Positions 1-10,990 of a stretch of 64,000 bases of DNA are shown in pieces. Position 1 is the stretch's first letter. Each line of letters begins with the position of its first letter. The position numbers and the translations under genes were made by a program. The notes below the pieces were generated by a model. It was not told the DNA's origin. It saw only the letters and a program-made list of their open reading frames with translations, and searched no databases. The stretch covers positions 830,340,073 through 830,404,072 of the forward strand of contig OX422207.1 of the NCBI GenBank assembly GCA_949130495.1. The letters run 5' to 3'. The stretch comes from Sambucus nigra (lineage: Eukaryota > Streptophyta > Magnoliopsida > Dipsacales > Adoxaceae).

Positions 1-182
1 CGTTAGATCAAACCTTATCTATGGCCTGCATGTGTTTTAAACTTATCCATGTGCTATCACTGTGGACCAATCAACTTCGACTTAACCACCGCTATATTAT
101 CACCCTTGGATCAAGTCAATATTAGGAGGACCTAATCTCAGCCCTTGATTGCCTTCGATAATCCAGAACCTTCCTCCACTCC

Positions 183-189
183 TATATAA
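183..189 (+). promoter_or_regulatory. TATA box of the leftmost LTR-like sequence
   Basis: TATATAA at 183-189 sits about 50 bases before a long GA-rich, probably transcribed leader. The position fits a polymerase II start near 210-220. Confidence 0.5.
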
Positions 190-323
190 GCCCTCTAATT
201 CTCAACCTTTTAAGACTTTTGGCAGTCGTCATTTTTGAGAGAAAAAAATAGAGAGAAGAGAGAAGTGAGAGAGAAGAGAGAAAAGAAAAGAGAGAAGAGA
301 GAGAAAGGGAAACTGTGTTAGCC

Positions 324-344
324 AAACCCTAACCCTAACCCTAA
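324..344 (+). promoter_or_regulatory. Telo-box-like run in the leader
   Basis: Three units of AACCCT lie in a row about 140 bases after the TATA box. Telo-boxes (AAACCCTAA) are known leader and promoter elements of plant genes. A role here is inference. Confidence 0.4.
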
Positions 345-1446
345 ACACTTCAAATCTGATTCAAACCTTCGTATATTCAAAACCCCAAACACAACCTTGA
401 GTGTTTGAGAGAGAGTGGTGTTATTGGTTTGTTCATTTGAAGCTGTAACCTCTTGATCTGTGATCTTATTACCAACTTAAACATTTTTATGAAGATCTGT
501 ATTTCTTCTTCATAGAAATTGTAGATCTACACTTTGCATGTTATATTTCACTAGATCTGCATATTTCTTTCTCGTTTTGTGAAAATCTTTACTGATTTAG
601 ATTTGTAAATATTTTATGGTTTCTGTTCTTATGAAACTAAACCTTGACCTAGTTGGATTCTCACTTGGAGATTTTCAATCTCAAAAATATTTTTAAAACA
701 GAGATTGATTAAGATCTTGACCGATTTTGAAGCAAGATATCCGTGGAATCTGGGATACATTAAAGGTCAAAAAGATTTTAAGTTCTGTAAGAAAGAAAGA
801 AAAGAAAATCACAGCATATAGTCTTTATATGTAATTTTCTAGGACTGTCTGTAAAAACTAAGTGTGTGTGAGTTCATGCATGTTGATAGGAATCACATCA
901 CAAACACTTAACACACTATCACACTGGAAGTGTTGTGAATAAGATCAAAGATTATTGAGTCGACACAAGGAAGCTAAAGCAAAGGGAAGTTATCAAACTG
1001 GAAGAACATCATCAAACAATCAGATCTAAGAGAAGTTAGAAAGACACCAAGTGGGGTATATTCCTAAACTTAGAATAGGCTGAGTTGTGTGCATGTATGT
1101 TGTATTGTTTGTAACTGTTATTTGTTTTTAGTGGATTTTTACTTTTGTGACTTAGAAGTCACCGTGGATGTTTCCTCTATTGGGAGAGGTTTTACCACGT
1201 TAAAAACTGTGTGTTCTAATTATCTTCATCTCCTCATCTCATTCTATAGTGTGCTGAATTTTTGAAACTGTCTTAGTTTTAAAACTGATTACAAAGTCTT
1301 GGTTATTCTCGTACATAAGTTTTTGTAAACACATCTTGTTGTTTATCATTTTTATTTTCAAAAGAAAAGGGTTTCTTCAACAAACATCTCGGAGTTGCTT
1401 ATACAGTTTAATCTTGTATTAAACGGCATTAGCAACGTTTTTCAGC

Positions 1447-1957
1447 CTCAAGATCGCCCTTGAAAAAGAAATCTGGCACTTAGACATCCATGGGGACTCC
1501 GCCCTCATCGTCGGTCAAATCTTTAGAAAATGGAAAGTTAAAGATAAAAATCTCCTACCTTTCCACGTCCACCTAGAAGAGTTGACCTCAATTCCAAGAT
1601 GTCACCTTCCACTACCTCCCTTGTGTAAAGAACAAACTAGAGGACACCCTTGTAACCCTAGCCTACATGGTCGATATACCTGAGGGAATAACTATGGACC
1701 CATTCCTAGTTTAAAAATAAGTTATCCCCTCTCACTACTACCACGTCGATCTCATCACCAAGGAAGATTCCGACATGGTCAGGTTATGGTACTATGACAT
1801 TTAGCTCCTCCTCAAACACGGTAGATGTCCCCTAGATTTTAATAAGAAAGACAGTACGACCAATTATAATCTAGTTTCCCATTACATCATCTGTGACGAA
1901 GTGATTTTCAAGAGAAACTTCAATGGAACCCATTTGCATTGCATAGCTAGGGATGAT
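1447..1957 (+). pseudogene. Tat-lineage RNase H / integrase N-terminus remnant
   Basis: Translation in shifting plus frames gives recognisable Ty3/gypsy Tat or Ogre pol pieces. There is a GDSALI-type motif near 1497, then a block ending DTLVTLAYM (family form ADALATLAS) at about 1640-1675, then a stretch like the start of integrase with WYYDI (about 1785-1802) and an H-C pair near 1940. At least two frameshifts and a stop break it. It has no gag or reverse transcriptase to the left and is cut on the right exactly where the Athila-like LTR begins, so it is the fragment into which that element landed. It is non-functional. The partner right-hand fragment is not visible. Confidence 0.7.
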
Positions 1958-2397
1958 TGATGATACGCACATATTGCGTATTTCATCCTCCGAACGGACG
2001 CATTTTAGCCCCCTCAGGTATCTTATTCCCTATATTTATTCTCGTTAACCAAACAACCTCGGATTTCTATGTTAACATGTTTTGCAGCGGTTAATTGAGC
2101 CTTTATAGGTATTTGGATGCTAAGTATGAAGTTTGGAAGCATTCCGCTCGATTTTTGTACACAATCGCACGTTCTGGGGCATTTTAGTCTTTTCACAGCT
2201 TGGGCACAAGGCCCAACATCTACACGGAAGTTGTATCCCTCCTGGATAGCTTCACGTGGTCGTGAACGGTGCGCGATTCTGATTCATAACGAAGATGTTA
2301 TGGCGATTTCAGCGGAGGGAAAAATAAGGGAATCAAAAGAGGAGGAGAAAAGGTAAGAAAAGAATGCAGTGTGCTACTGCTTGGCTCACCCCTGCTT

Positions 2398-2494
2398 GAT
2401 CGATCGATCGACAATTTTGGTCGATCGATCGATCCTTCTCTACAATTGAAAATTGGCCTTGATCGATCGATCGACCAAAGGGGGATTGATCCCC
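2398..2494. repeat. GATCGATC palindrome cluster in the LTR
   Basis: Three copies of a 14-base GATCGATC-type palindrome (2398-2411, 2421-2434, 2461-2474) are followed by the inverted repeat GGGGATTGATCCCC (2481-2494). They lie 70-165 bases upstream of the TATA box. The 3' LTR copy has the first three at 20502-20580 and has lost the last. Confidence 0.85.
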
Positions 2495-2562
2495 TGTTTT
2501 CTGCAGATATTTTGGCATTTCTTTTCTTTTCTCTTTTCTTTTCTAATTTAATTCCAACTTAC

Positions 2563-2570
2563 TATATAAA
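2563..2570 (+). promoter_or_regulatory. TATA box of the Athila-like LTR
   Basis: TATATAAA lies downstream of the palindrome cluster. The 3' LTR has the same motif near 20640. Confidence 0.6.
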
Positions 2571-3529
2571 AAAAATTGATGTAATAAACAAAACAAAAAA
2601 ATATTTTAGGTAGGATAGGTTAGGGTTTTGGAGGTTTGAGAGCTCTTTTTTTTTCCTCTTCTTGGATTGACACCCATTTGGGCTTGTAAGATTGTGCTAC
2701 CATCTTCCATATCCATTAATATAGTTGTATTTCATTATTTCTTGCTTTGTTGTGTAATTTCCATGCTTTCTAAATTAGGTTTACATGCTTTCTAAATTAG
2801 GTTTACAAGCTTTCATTTATTCCTTTCTAGTATAGATTTATCGCGTTTCTTTATCGCGTTATTTACCGCATTTTTAACATGCTTTCTAGGTAATTTAAAT
2901 TAGGTTGTGTTTAAATGGAACTCACTCGGGTTAACGCATTGATTTACTTGGTGATAGTGTTTATGAGTTTATTTCTGGTGCATTGTCCTAGTTATTACGC
3001 CTAGGAGATTTGACGGGGCATATCATGTATGTCCCGTGCTTACGACCTTTCGCGCGTAATTTCTGGGATATTTGTTGACGCCAAAATCTTATTAGGCTTT
3101 TATGAGGATTTAGGGGCGTGACAACCCTTGATTTAATTAACTGTCGAAACGAGACGCATTTGTAATAACTCATCGACCCATGTAACCATTTTATACAAAT
3201 TAACTCAGGTGAGGGATATTCGATGTAACCTATAGTTTTACTCGCTTTCATAATCTAGTTTCAATAACCTTGCCTAGATTAATCATTTTCCTTTTTATGC
3301 ATCCTTTTACTTTTTAGTTTTTAATCACCTTTTACACTTTTATTTAGAAATATTAAACCTTATAAATTCTAGCAACTCGTCTATGTGGATTTTTTGTACC
3401 CGACTTACCGCTATACTCACCCGTTGAGTGTAGTCATAATTTAGGTTTTTGTATAGTTCAGGTGAGCCGAATTCAAAACGACCGGCACGCAGGTGACTCT
3501 CGCACTGCGGCAAAACCATGTCTATCAAA

Positions 3530-3547
3530 TGGCGCCGTTTTCGGGGA
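3530..3547 (+). promoter_or_regulatory. Primer binding site (Athila type)
   Basis: TGGCGCCGTTTTCGGGGA begins two bases after the LTR end. This is close to the tRNA-Asp-type primer site typical of Athila elements, with two T in place of the usual GC in the middle. Confidence 0.75.
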
Positions 3548-3721
3548 CTTGTTTGTTTGAGACTTTATTTGATTTAGTATTTCATGTTATTTTCTTTCTA
3601 TTTGTATTGTTTTCTAATATTTTGTAGGACTTCCACATTTGAGCACTTGAAAACGCTCGAGTTTTTCCCGCGCGCACTTAATTTGTGGAATCCGCCACTT
3701 CGAGCCATTTTTGGGGTAAGC

Positions 3722-4453
3722 ATGTCTTATTCCAATTCTTTCGGTAATCCTTGTCATAATTCTCAAAATTCTCGCAAACCTATCACTTTCGGTGAATACT
3801 TAGAATCCCAAAGTATAACAAATTCAAATATGACTTTGGGCAAGTATAACGAAAGTCAAAACTTAGGTTATTGGAATTTTGATGATGATGACAATGATTT
3901 TGGGCCTTTACCTCCTCATAATAGGAATTTTGAAACGAATTCGAATAGTTTTCAAAATTCCTATCATAATGAGGTTTCGTTTAATTCCGATGGTAATTTT
4001 CAAAGCTCCCATTTTCATGCATCCGCACCTCAACCTATTACTTTCGATGAGGGTTTGCGTATGTATGAAAATGAAAAAATTGAAAACCATTATCGGGAAG
4101 AAAATCGTTCGTGGGAACATGAGTTGGATTTATTATTTGAGTCCGACGATGATTTTGCTTCCGAAACTTTCGAGGTCGAGGAATGTTTTGAACCAAATGA
4201 GGTACTTGTGCCTACTTTAGAACAAACCATTCTAGACTTTGCCCATCGCGTAATAGATATTGAAAGTGAGGATGAAAATGACGTAATATCTATTTGCAAT
4301 GAAATGATTTCTTCTTTGACCCCCAAAGAAAAACATTTCATTGAAAATGATATTATTTCATTCGAAACTCAAACTTCATGCGATGATGATTCATCTCATG
4401 AGTTTGAATTTCTTTCATCCCCATTTTCATTCTCTGTTATCACACCGGAATAA
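3722..4453 (+). CDS. Unknown acidic Asn/Ser/Asp-rich ORF of the non-autonomous element
   Basis: An open frame runs from 3584 to 4453 (289 codons). I place the start at the methionine at 3722 because the preceding bases (ttctaatattttgtag, ending about 3627) look like a 3' splice site, so the upstream part is probably a leader intron. The protein of about 243 residues is rich in Asn, Ser, Asp and Glu, with an Asp run near residue 50 and clusters of acidic residues towards the C-terminus. It has no zinc knuckle, no protease DSG or DTG and no transmembrane segment. I do not recognise a family. It could be a highly diverged gag or a packaging-related protein. The intact frame in an element whose LTRs have diverged suggests constraint or recent origin. 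Confidence 0.5.
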   Translation: MSYSNSFGNPCHNSQNSRKPITFGEYLESQSITNSNMTLGKYNESQNLGYWNFDDDDNDFGPLPPHNRNFETNSNSFQNSYHNEVSFNSDGNFQSSHFHASAPQPITFDEGLRMYENEKIENHYREENRSWEHELDLLFESDDDFASETFEVEECFEPNEVLVPTLEQTILDFAHRVIDIESEDENDVISICNEMISSLTPKEKHFIENDIISFETQTSCDDDSSHEFEFLSSPFSFSVITPE

Positions 4454-6799
4454 GTACCCGATGAGGAGTACTTTCTCGAGTCTCCCTCCACAATCGCATC
4501 CGTGCCTTTGTGTGTGCCACCTCCCATTCCAATTTCAAAATCATTGGGAGGATATTCGGCTTTTCTCGATCCCCACTTGTTTTTGTCACCCGTTCAATCC
4601 AAACCCCCCATCGTCCCACCAAAGCTTTTAATTGGCGATGGTTCATTTCTTTCGCCTTACCCATGTTATCCTCCAAAGTGAAATCATTTTTACGGTGAAC
4701 CTTCAGCTCTTTAAACTTCTAGTGTACAGTTAGTGTGAGGCCTAAATAGTAGGTTGTATATAGTTAGCTTTTTATTCTTTCTTTCTTTTTATTTTAGTCT
4801 AGTGTATTTAGTTAACTTTTTGTTATTTGTTTTGCTATGCTCGGTACTAACTTGTTTTGTAGATTCTTTGGACTTGTTCTTATGGGGATCGCTCCACTTT
4901 TGGGTAATATCGCTCGTTTCCTCTCTTTAACTTGATTCTTAATTTACATTGAGGACAATGTCAAGTTTTAAGTTAGGGGGTGTGGGATATTCTATCCACT
5001 TCTTTATTTAGTCCATGTTTTTGCTCACATGTTAGTTACTTAGTATGCTTTTCTTAGAAAAATTCAAAATTTTCAAAAATATTTTCTTTATTTTTTCTCC
5101 TTTTTGGGGCATTTTGCCTTTGTTTCCGATGATAAATGTCAATAATTGCCCGATCCAATAGAAAACCCAATGATGCATGTTCTCGATTTTAGAAGTTATT
5201 AGTCTTTAGTCTCACTTATTGATATTATGAATAACTTCAAGAATTAAACTTTAATCCCATGAGCACATGCACTTTTATCGTTCGATTGATTTGGTTTAAG
5301 ATTTTTATAACTCGGTAATCTTTTGTTTCATTGTATATACTTACACCGAGTAAGTTTTGTACCTTTCATCGTTTGTGAGTGTATACACTATTCTTTTCTC
5401 CTTGAAAACGTTGAATTCGTTGGTAATCTCTCTATTCTTTCATTTGACCATTCATTAATTGAGTTCATACTTGAAATGTTTTACTTGATCATGATTTTCA
5501 TTTATTGTTTTCATTTGAGAATTGCGTAAACTTTTGGAAATGATCATAGGCCCTCTTTGTTATATCACCCATATTGACCTTGACCTCACCCTTATATATT
5601 TTTCCTCGTTACCCCCATTGAGCCGAAGTATAGCCTTTCATTTCATAACCCAAATTCCCATAACCAACTCTGCATTGGAGTTATATACCATACATACACC
5701 TTCCATACCTTTGTTTGGAATGTTACTTGGGATTGAATGTTGTTGTTGTGATGTCGGTTGCAACTTAGGTATATGAGAGTTTGAAAAGTAAAGAAAAGAA
5801 AGAAGTGAAAAAGCAAAGAAAAAGAGAAAGAAGAAAGCAAAAGAAAAATGAGAAAAAGAAGAAAAGAAAGAAAGAGAAAGTTGTAAAATATTGTATATAG
5901 TTCAATAAGCTTTGATTACTCTTCCCGATGATATATCTAATGCCTTTTTGGAACTTGTTTTCCAATTTTGATATTTCCCGCATTTTTCCATTATCCTGAG
6001 TTTTCATCCCAAACACCTCGAATCCGTACATACATTCCTTCATTTCATACCCTAGCCAAACCTACATTATAACCCTATCAAGTCCTATGTGATCTTAGGT
6101 TGATGTAATTTAAAAGTTGAAATAGTTTTGATAATCTGTGAAATTGCATTTCGCCTCTTTTAGTGTGCGGTATCCTTTCATTGAGATTACAGTTTTTCAT
6201 TTTATATATAGCGTTCTTCATTTGTGACATGTGTGCGGCCTAGTTTTCATTTACATTTACTCTTTAGCCCGCATGTTTCGTGTGTTACCTCCCTGTTTCG
6301 AGTGAATTCACTTGATGAGTGTAATGCCCGTGAGGATTGAATGTATGCATTGCGTTAATTTAGTATCCAATTTATATAAGTTTTTTGCCAAATCATACTT
6401 TGCATGTGCTCGCTCCCTCTCCCACATTTTAAGGTTTCAATTCTATGAGGTGCATTCTATAATGTTAACGATTTGGACTTTTGTTTGAATTCATTCACTT
6501 TGCTAATAATGCGTATGAAATCCTTTTCGCCATTGTTGGGCTTGTCGCATGTTGGGTTGGGCATATTTTGAGGAAACCAATTGATGTTTGTGGGTACCAT
6601 CCCTGAAAACCCTCACGAGACGACACTCATCCACTAGGGTGACCTAGGGGTTTAACGGCTTATTGCATACCCTAAATGCAATCGAATTGCCCACGAAAGT
6701 GTCCTTTTGCATTAATACTATACTTTTGTACTATCTCTTACTTTTGGTTTGCTTGTAGTTCTTGTTGCATCCTATTTCATTGCTAGGGACAAGCAATGT
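4454..6799 (+). other. Non-coding 3' half of the Athila-like element
   Basis: No supported gene is present. A sequence resembling the usual end of an Athila or gypsy internal region, attgaggacaatgtc followed by a purine tract aagttagggggtgtggg, occurs at about 4951-4987, nearly 1.8 kb before the real 3' LTR. A strongly purine-biased tract (mostly A and G) covers about 5772-5885. The rest is T-rich, without open frames of note. Confidence 0.6.
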
Positions 6800-6800
6800 G

Positions 6801-6814
6801 TAAGTTAGGGCGTG
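6801..6814 (+). promoter_or_regulatory. Polypurine tract before the 3' LTR
   Basis: taagttagggcgtg immediately precedes TGATGATACGC of the 3' LTR. It matches the expected place for plus-strand priming and resembles the earlier tract near 4970. Confidence 0.55.
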
Positions 6815-7063
6815 TGATGATACGCAAATATTGCGTATTTCATCCCCTGAACGGACGCATTTTAGCCTCCTCGGGTATCTTATTCCCTATATTTATGCTC
6901 CTTAACCATACAACCTCAGATTTCTACATTAATATGTTTTGTAGGGTTAATTGAGCTTTTATTGGTATTTGGATGCCAAGCATGAAGTTCGGACGCATTC
7001 TGTTTGATTTTCGTACACAATCGCACATTCGAGGGCATTTTAGTCTTTTCATAGCTTGGGCAC
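6815..7063 (+). repeat. 3' LTR of the Athila-like element, first part
   Basis: It aligns with 1958-2206 and ends at the target site GGCAC (7059-7063), where the Tat element 7064-20306 is inserted. It continues at 20312. Confidence 0.85.
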
Positions 7064-7497
7064 TGTGGAGACAATGATTGTGCAACACAAATAAATATGA
7101 GAGAAGTAATGACCAATAAAGAACAAAGAAAATAAAACACCAATCACACAACAACGGATGTACGTGGTTCAACAAAGATGTGCCTACGTCCACGGTGGTG
7201 CACTCAGTATTATTTCTCAATATTCTGGAGAATGAGTACAGAGAATACAACTTGTCCTTTGCCCCGGACCTAGGGTTTAATTTATATATGTGTATGTTAG
7301 TTAGTGGAGATGATGGGTTCCTCCTTATTAGCCATCTTCCCTATAACTTCCCTCCATGGGATCGTGCTCCCCTATAACTTCCCTTCATGGGGTCGTGGGG
7401 AAATCGAATCAATACAAAAGATGAGGGGCCTGGACTTTGGGCCGCTAGGGCTGGGCTACTCGTCCAGGCCTATAATACTAATTTCCGGGTATCCACA
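7064..7497 (-). repeat. 3' LTR of the minus-strand Tat element
   Basis: 434 bases with the terminal inverted repeat TGTGGA/TCCACA. The same sequence occurs as 18359-18534 plus 20049-20306. On the minus strand a TATA-like CATATATAAA is at 7281-7290. Confidence 0.9.
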
Positions 7498-7512
7498 ATT
7501 GCCCCTAAATTT
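7498..7512 (-). promoter_or_regulatory. Polypurine tract of the minus-strand Tat element
   Basis: Read on the minus strand, a tract like ttaggggcaat abuts the 3' LTR. It is short and imperfect, so confidence is moderate. Confidence 0.45.
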
Positions 7513-7852
7513 ATTGTGCCATGCATGTGGGCCCAACAGATTTAAATGATTAGCTATAATAGCCGTGTTGAAATTCCTCGGGAGCTGTAGAGTCGATTTC
7601 TGGCGGCAGCCACTTCGCTTACTGTGCGATATGATTAGATTTTGAAGGTTTGTTGGAATAAGGCTCATTTCTTTTCGTCGTTTCAGCTTTTCCAGCACTC
7701 TTCTATCTTCTGAGAACTCTTGCGCTTCGTACCTTCTACTTTCGATCTCCATTCTCGTTGGTTCTTCGTCATTTGACCTGATCTTCTGTCTTGTAAGTCT
7801 CTCGTGCCCTTTGCATTTTCTCTTTGGTTTGTAGCTTTTCTTGTATTTTCCA

Positions 7853-9982
7853 ATGGCGAAGATTGGAAATAGGTCAATCTCGGAATTTAGAAAATTCTAC
7901 AACATTCCTGAGTGGGTGGAGATTGAGTGTTGTGCCTCGCCTCCTAGGAACGTTAGGGATATAGAGGATGCCCACTGGATTCATGCTTTGTTGCTTTCCC
8001 AGGGGGGACTTAATTTTCCCCCTAATGATCTGTTTTTGCATTTTTTTAGCTATTTTAGTATTGTACCTGCACAATGTTCGCCCAATATATGGAAAATAGT
8101 GAACGACGTGCATAGGATAAATCAATTGTATGGCACAAGGTTAGGGCTTGCCGAGGTCTACTTTTATTACTCCTTCTCTCGAAATAGTTCAGGTGTCCTA
8201 TACTTCAAAGCTAGGAGCCCTGATAGGGTATTGGTAGTAAATCTACCTGATTCCCATAAGGACTACTGGCAGGAAGGTTTTCTTGTTAGGAATTGGCAGT
8301 TCTCTCCCCAATCTGAAGGGTCAAGGTCTGAAAGATTCACTGTTCCCTTTTATGGGGAAGAATATATAGGTAGATATTTGTACTATTGCTTCAATCTCTG
8401 CTGACTTATGACTTTTCTAACTCCTTTCTGCGTTTTTCTTTTACAGCGAGGTCAAGGAACGTGGAGCCTGCTCTTAGCGAGGTACGAATTTCTGAGTTGG
8501 TTAAAGCTTGGAACATCAGAGAGCCTTTGGGTGACGGCGAGCATCCCAGATCTGCCGCTTTCTTGTTAGAGTATAAGAACGTAGGCTCCAGCTTCATAGC
8601 ACGACCTGTGGACAGTGTTCCAGAGTTTTCTTCCCTCGAAGAGACTATTGCCGAGCTAATCCAGTTGGACGAAGAGGAGAGGAGCTCTGAAAGTGAGCCT
8701 GTCGGTAATCTTGGTGGAGGGAGCTCTGTCGGTAGCTGTTCTTCTAATTCTGAGGAGAATTCTGAAGCTCAAGGATCGTCGAGAACTTCCAACAGTTCTG
8801 GTGAAGAGATTCCTCCCAGGAAGTATTTGATCAGAGATGATGATGATGATGATGACGTGCTCCTTGCACAGAGGTCCAAGAAACTGAAGTCTGCACCTGG
8901 GGTCATAGCTACTGGTTCTCGGCCTTCTTCTCAGGAGCAAGAGAAGAAGAGGAGAGAGGAGGAGCAGACGAGAGAGAGGGAGAGGAAAAAGGAGGAGGAG
9001 AGGAGGAAGGTGGAGGAGAAGAAGAAAGTGGAGGAGAGGAGGAAGATGGAATCGAGGACCAAAACAGGTCAAGCCCTGGTCCTAGTATCTGCCTTGCCTG
9101 AGGGGGCTTCGGTGGCCACTTCTCCTCAGCTAGCCCCTGTGTTGCTCGAGAGAGTAGTCCTTCCTGCGGATCGCCAGAGGGCGTTGGGGTCCGATCAACT
9201 GGCTCTGTAAGCTAGCCAGAGGCTTGCCTTGGTAAAGTTCACTTTTAATTCTTAATTTCTTTTAACAAGTCTTGATGGTTTCTTCTTCTTGATTTCTTCT
9301 TTATTCTTTGCAGTTTGTGACCGATTTCGCTGTGCTCTATCGCTCTCGCGACGAGCTGGTGAGGAGGAATGGTGATCTGGAACAGCAAAAATCTTCTCTG
9401 GAAGCCAGGGGCTCTCAGCTGGAGGCCGACCTGAAGGCTGCTGATGCAGCTCGAGTTTCATCTGACCTGGCCCTTGTCAATTCTGCTCGCGAGAGAGATG
9501 ATGCGGTCAGGGAGCTGGGCGAGCTGAGGAAGGCTTATGATCTAGTGTGCATGAGAAAGCTGGACCTTGCAGAGAAGAACATGGCTATGGCCGAGCAACT
9601 GGAGGCGGAGAAAGCTCAGGCTGCCACCCTTAAAAAGGACTCGTACAACTCTGGCTGGACTGCTGCGTATGAGGACGTTGAAGTTCAGATAGGCTATATC
9701 AGCCGTCTAAACTTAAAGAAAGGGTGGAATAAGGCTCTCGTGGCTGCTGGGGTGGACGTTGCATCCCCACTCTTTGACGAGCACGATCCAGGGCCGAGGC
9801 CAGTCGTAGATGAGGACCCTGCCCCAACTACTGAAGGCACTGATCCTGTCTCTCAGGCGACTCCTGCTGACGCTCCTTTGGTTGAGAGGACAGAGGACAC
9901 CCCTGCAGAGGGTAATGCCCCTGCTGATGCTGATAAGGACAAGGGACCATCCACCTCTGGGCCACCCGAGGTTGCTAATTGA
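7853..9982 (+). pseudogene. Antisense gene 1 of the Tat element (three exons)
   Basis: It runs opposite to gag-pol. Exons by splice consensus and phase are 7853-8369, 8447-9231 and 9314-9982, with introns that begin GT and end AG. Exon 1 starts at ATG 7853 and encodes a domain like the 'putative gypsy type transposon' family (Transposase_28-like), with FPPNDLFLHF, VPAQCSPNIW and LVVNLPDSHKDYW. Exon 2 has an acidic stretch, then a long charged Glu/Arg/Lys tract. Exon 3 is coiled-coil-like, followed by a Pro/Ala/Asp-rich tail. One in-frame stop at 9208-9210 breaks it. The same gene, with the same exon phases, occurs at 59455-61630 in the other Tat element. Antisense ORFs are known in Tat-lineage elements such as Retand. 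The function is unknown. Confidence 0.7.
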
Positions 9983-10099
9983 TAGGGCTGCTTTGTAATT
10001 TTTTCTTTTTCAATCTGATGTAACCTCGTTCCTTATTAATGAAAAGACTTCATTTTTGTTTATGCTGATCTCTTTCTCTTCTCTTTCTTTTACTTGTAG

Positions 10100-10990
10100 T
10101 TGGTTGATGTTGATGACTATATTCCTGCTACCTCCCAACTGGGTAGGACTCTTGGTCCTAATGCAAGACCTGCTGTTCGCCAGGCCTTTGTTGGACTTTG
10201 TAAGTCACTTAGGTCTAGGAATCAGAAATATAAGGAGCAATCCGAGCTGGTGGCTAAGCTGAAGGATAGACTCCAGGAAATGGAAGAAATCGGTGCCTCA
10301 GTACAAGAAGTAGTTAGTGCACTGAGAGCAAAGTTACTGTAGGCCACCGAGATTAACCAAGTTGGGGAGTTCCTGCAGCAGGAGAACGAAGACCTGAGGC
10401 GGGAGGTCTCGAAGCTTAAGGAACATTCACCGAGCACCGTTCCAATAGTCCTGCAAGGATCTTCTTCATCGCGAGCTGCTCGGCCTCCCCTCCTGCGTGC
10501 TAGCAGGAGTGCCAGGGGTAGGAACAGGGAAGCCGTCGAACAGCGGGAGATTGGGGAGCTGCGCGACGATGTTCGGCGAGCTTATGTAATTGCTGCTGGG
10601 CTCCAGAGGGATGTTTCCCGACTGCGGCATCTATTCAAGAAGGGCCCTTGCCAAGTGTGGTCTGATGGCTACGATCAGGGCTGGCTGGATGCTCCCACGA
10701 GACTATCAGAGTTCAAAGAACTTTCTTTCATCAGAGGGTGGTTGAGTGCCCTGAGAGAGATGCAGGTCCCGAGGAACTCGGTGTTATGGTATCGACACAA
10801 GATGTCTTCCTCCACTCTGATGCCCAATCCATTCAGGAGGGATGATCGATGGATCCCCATTGATGCTATTCCCTGGAAACTATTGGAGTTGGACGCAAAT
10901 GAGGTCGTGGAAGAGCTATCCCCCGCTCCTGATGATGGAAGGAGAGCTAAAGTTGCTGATTATCTTGCTCGGAGGCTTCCACCTCCTTGA
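10100..10990 (+). pseudogene. Antisense gene 2 of the Tat element
   Basis: A frame opens directly after a splice acceptor (tttacttgtag, ending 10099) and runs to the stop at 10988-10990, with one in-frame stop at 10340-10342. The product is coiled-coil-like at first (Glu/Lys/Leu-rich to about residue 110), then Arg/Ser-rich, and ends with a GYDQGWLDA ... RGWLSALREM block that recurs in the partner gene at 57954-59294 (GYKQGWLNALGVL). It may be a separate gene or the last exon of antisense gene 1: splicing from 9969/9970 (gag|gtt) would keep the frame and skip the stop at 9980. No known catalytic motif is visible. Confidence 0.6.

Larger units (their letters stand above)
1..1438 (+). repeat. 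Partial LTR-like sequence, left end outside window
   Basis: No open frame runs through this stretch. It has a TATA box at 183-189, a purine-rich GA leader at about 236-312 and a short telomere-like run at 324-344. From about 1080 to 1230 it has the look of a plant Copia-type LTR R/U5, including a stretch of the form gttttaccacgttaaaaact. It stops abruptly near 1438 where retrotransposon coding remnant begins. The orientation (plus) is inferred from the TATA box and this U5-like end. It could instead be the 5' region of a host gene, because no second LTR copy lies in the window. Confidence 0.45.
1958..3527 (+). repeat. 5' LTR of the Athila-like element
   Basis: It begins TGATGATACGC and ends ...CTATCA just before the primer site, about 1570 bases. 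The copy at 6815 and 20312 onward aligns along its length. The start could be 1958 or 1961 because TGATGATACG contains a nested TG. It contains a cluster of GATC palindromes at 2398-2494 and a TATA box at 2563. Confidence 0.8.

Noticed and set aside
3879..4220. Overlapping Met/Ile-rich frames inside the unknown ORF region
   Set aside because: Shadow frames of the acidic ORF 3722-4453.
5772..5885. Purine-rich tract considered as a polypurine primer
   Set aside because: Too long, A-rich rather than G-rich, and about 930 bases from the LTR; kept only as a compositional note.
8656..9072. 138-codon minus-strand ORF
   Set aside because: It is the complement of the Glu/Lys/Arg-rich exon 2 of antisense gene 1; Leu/Pro/Arg bias only.
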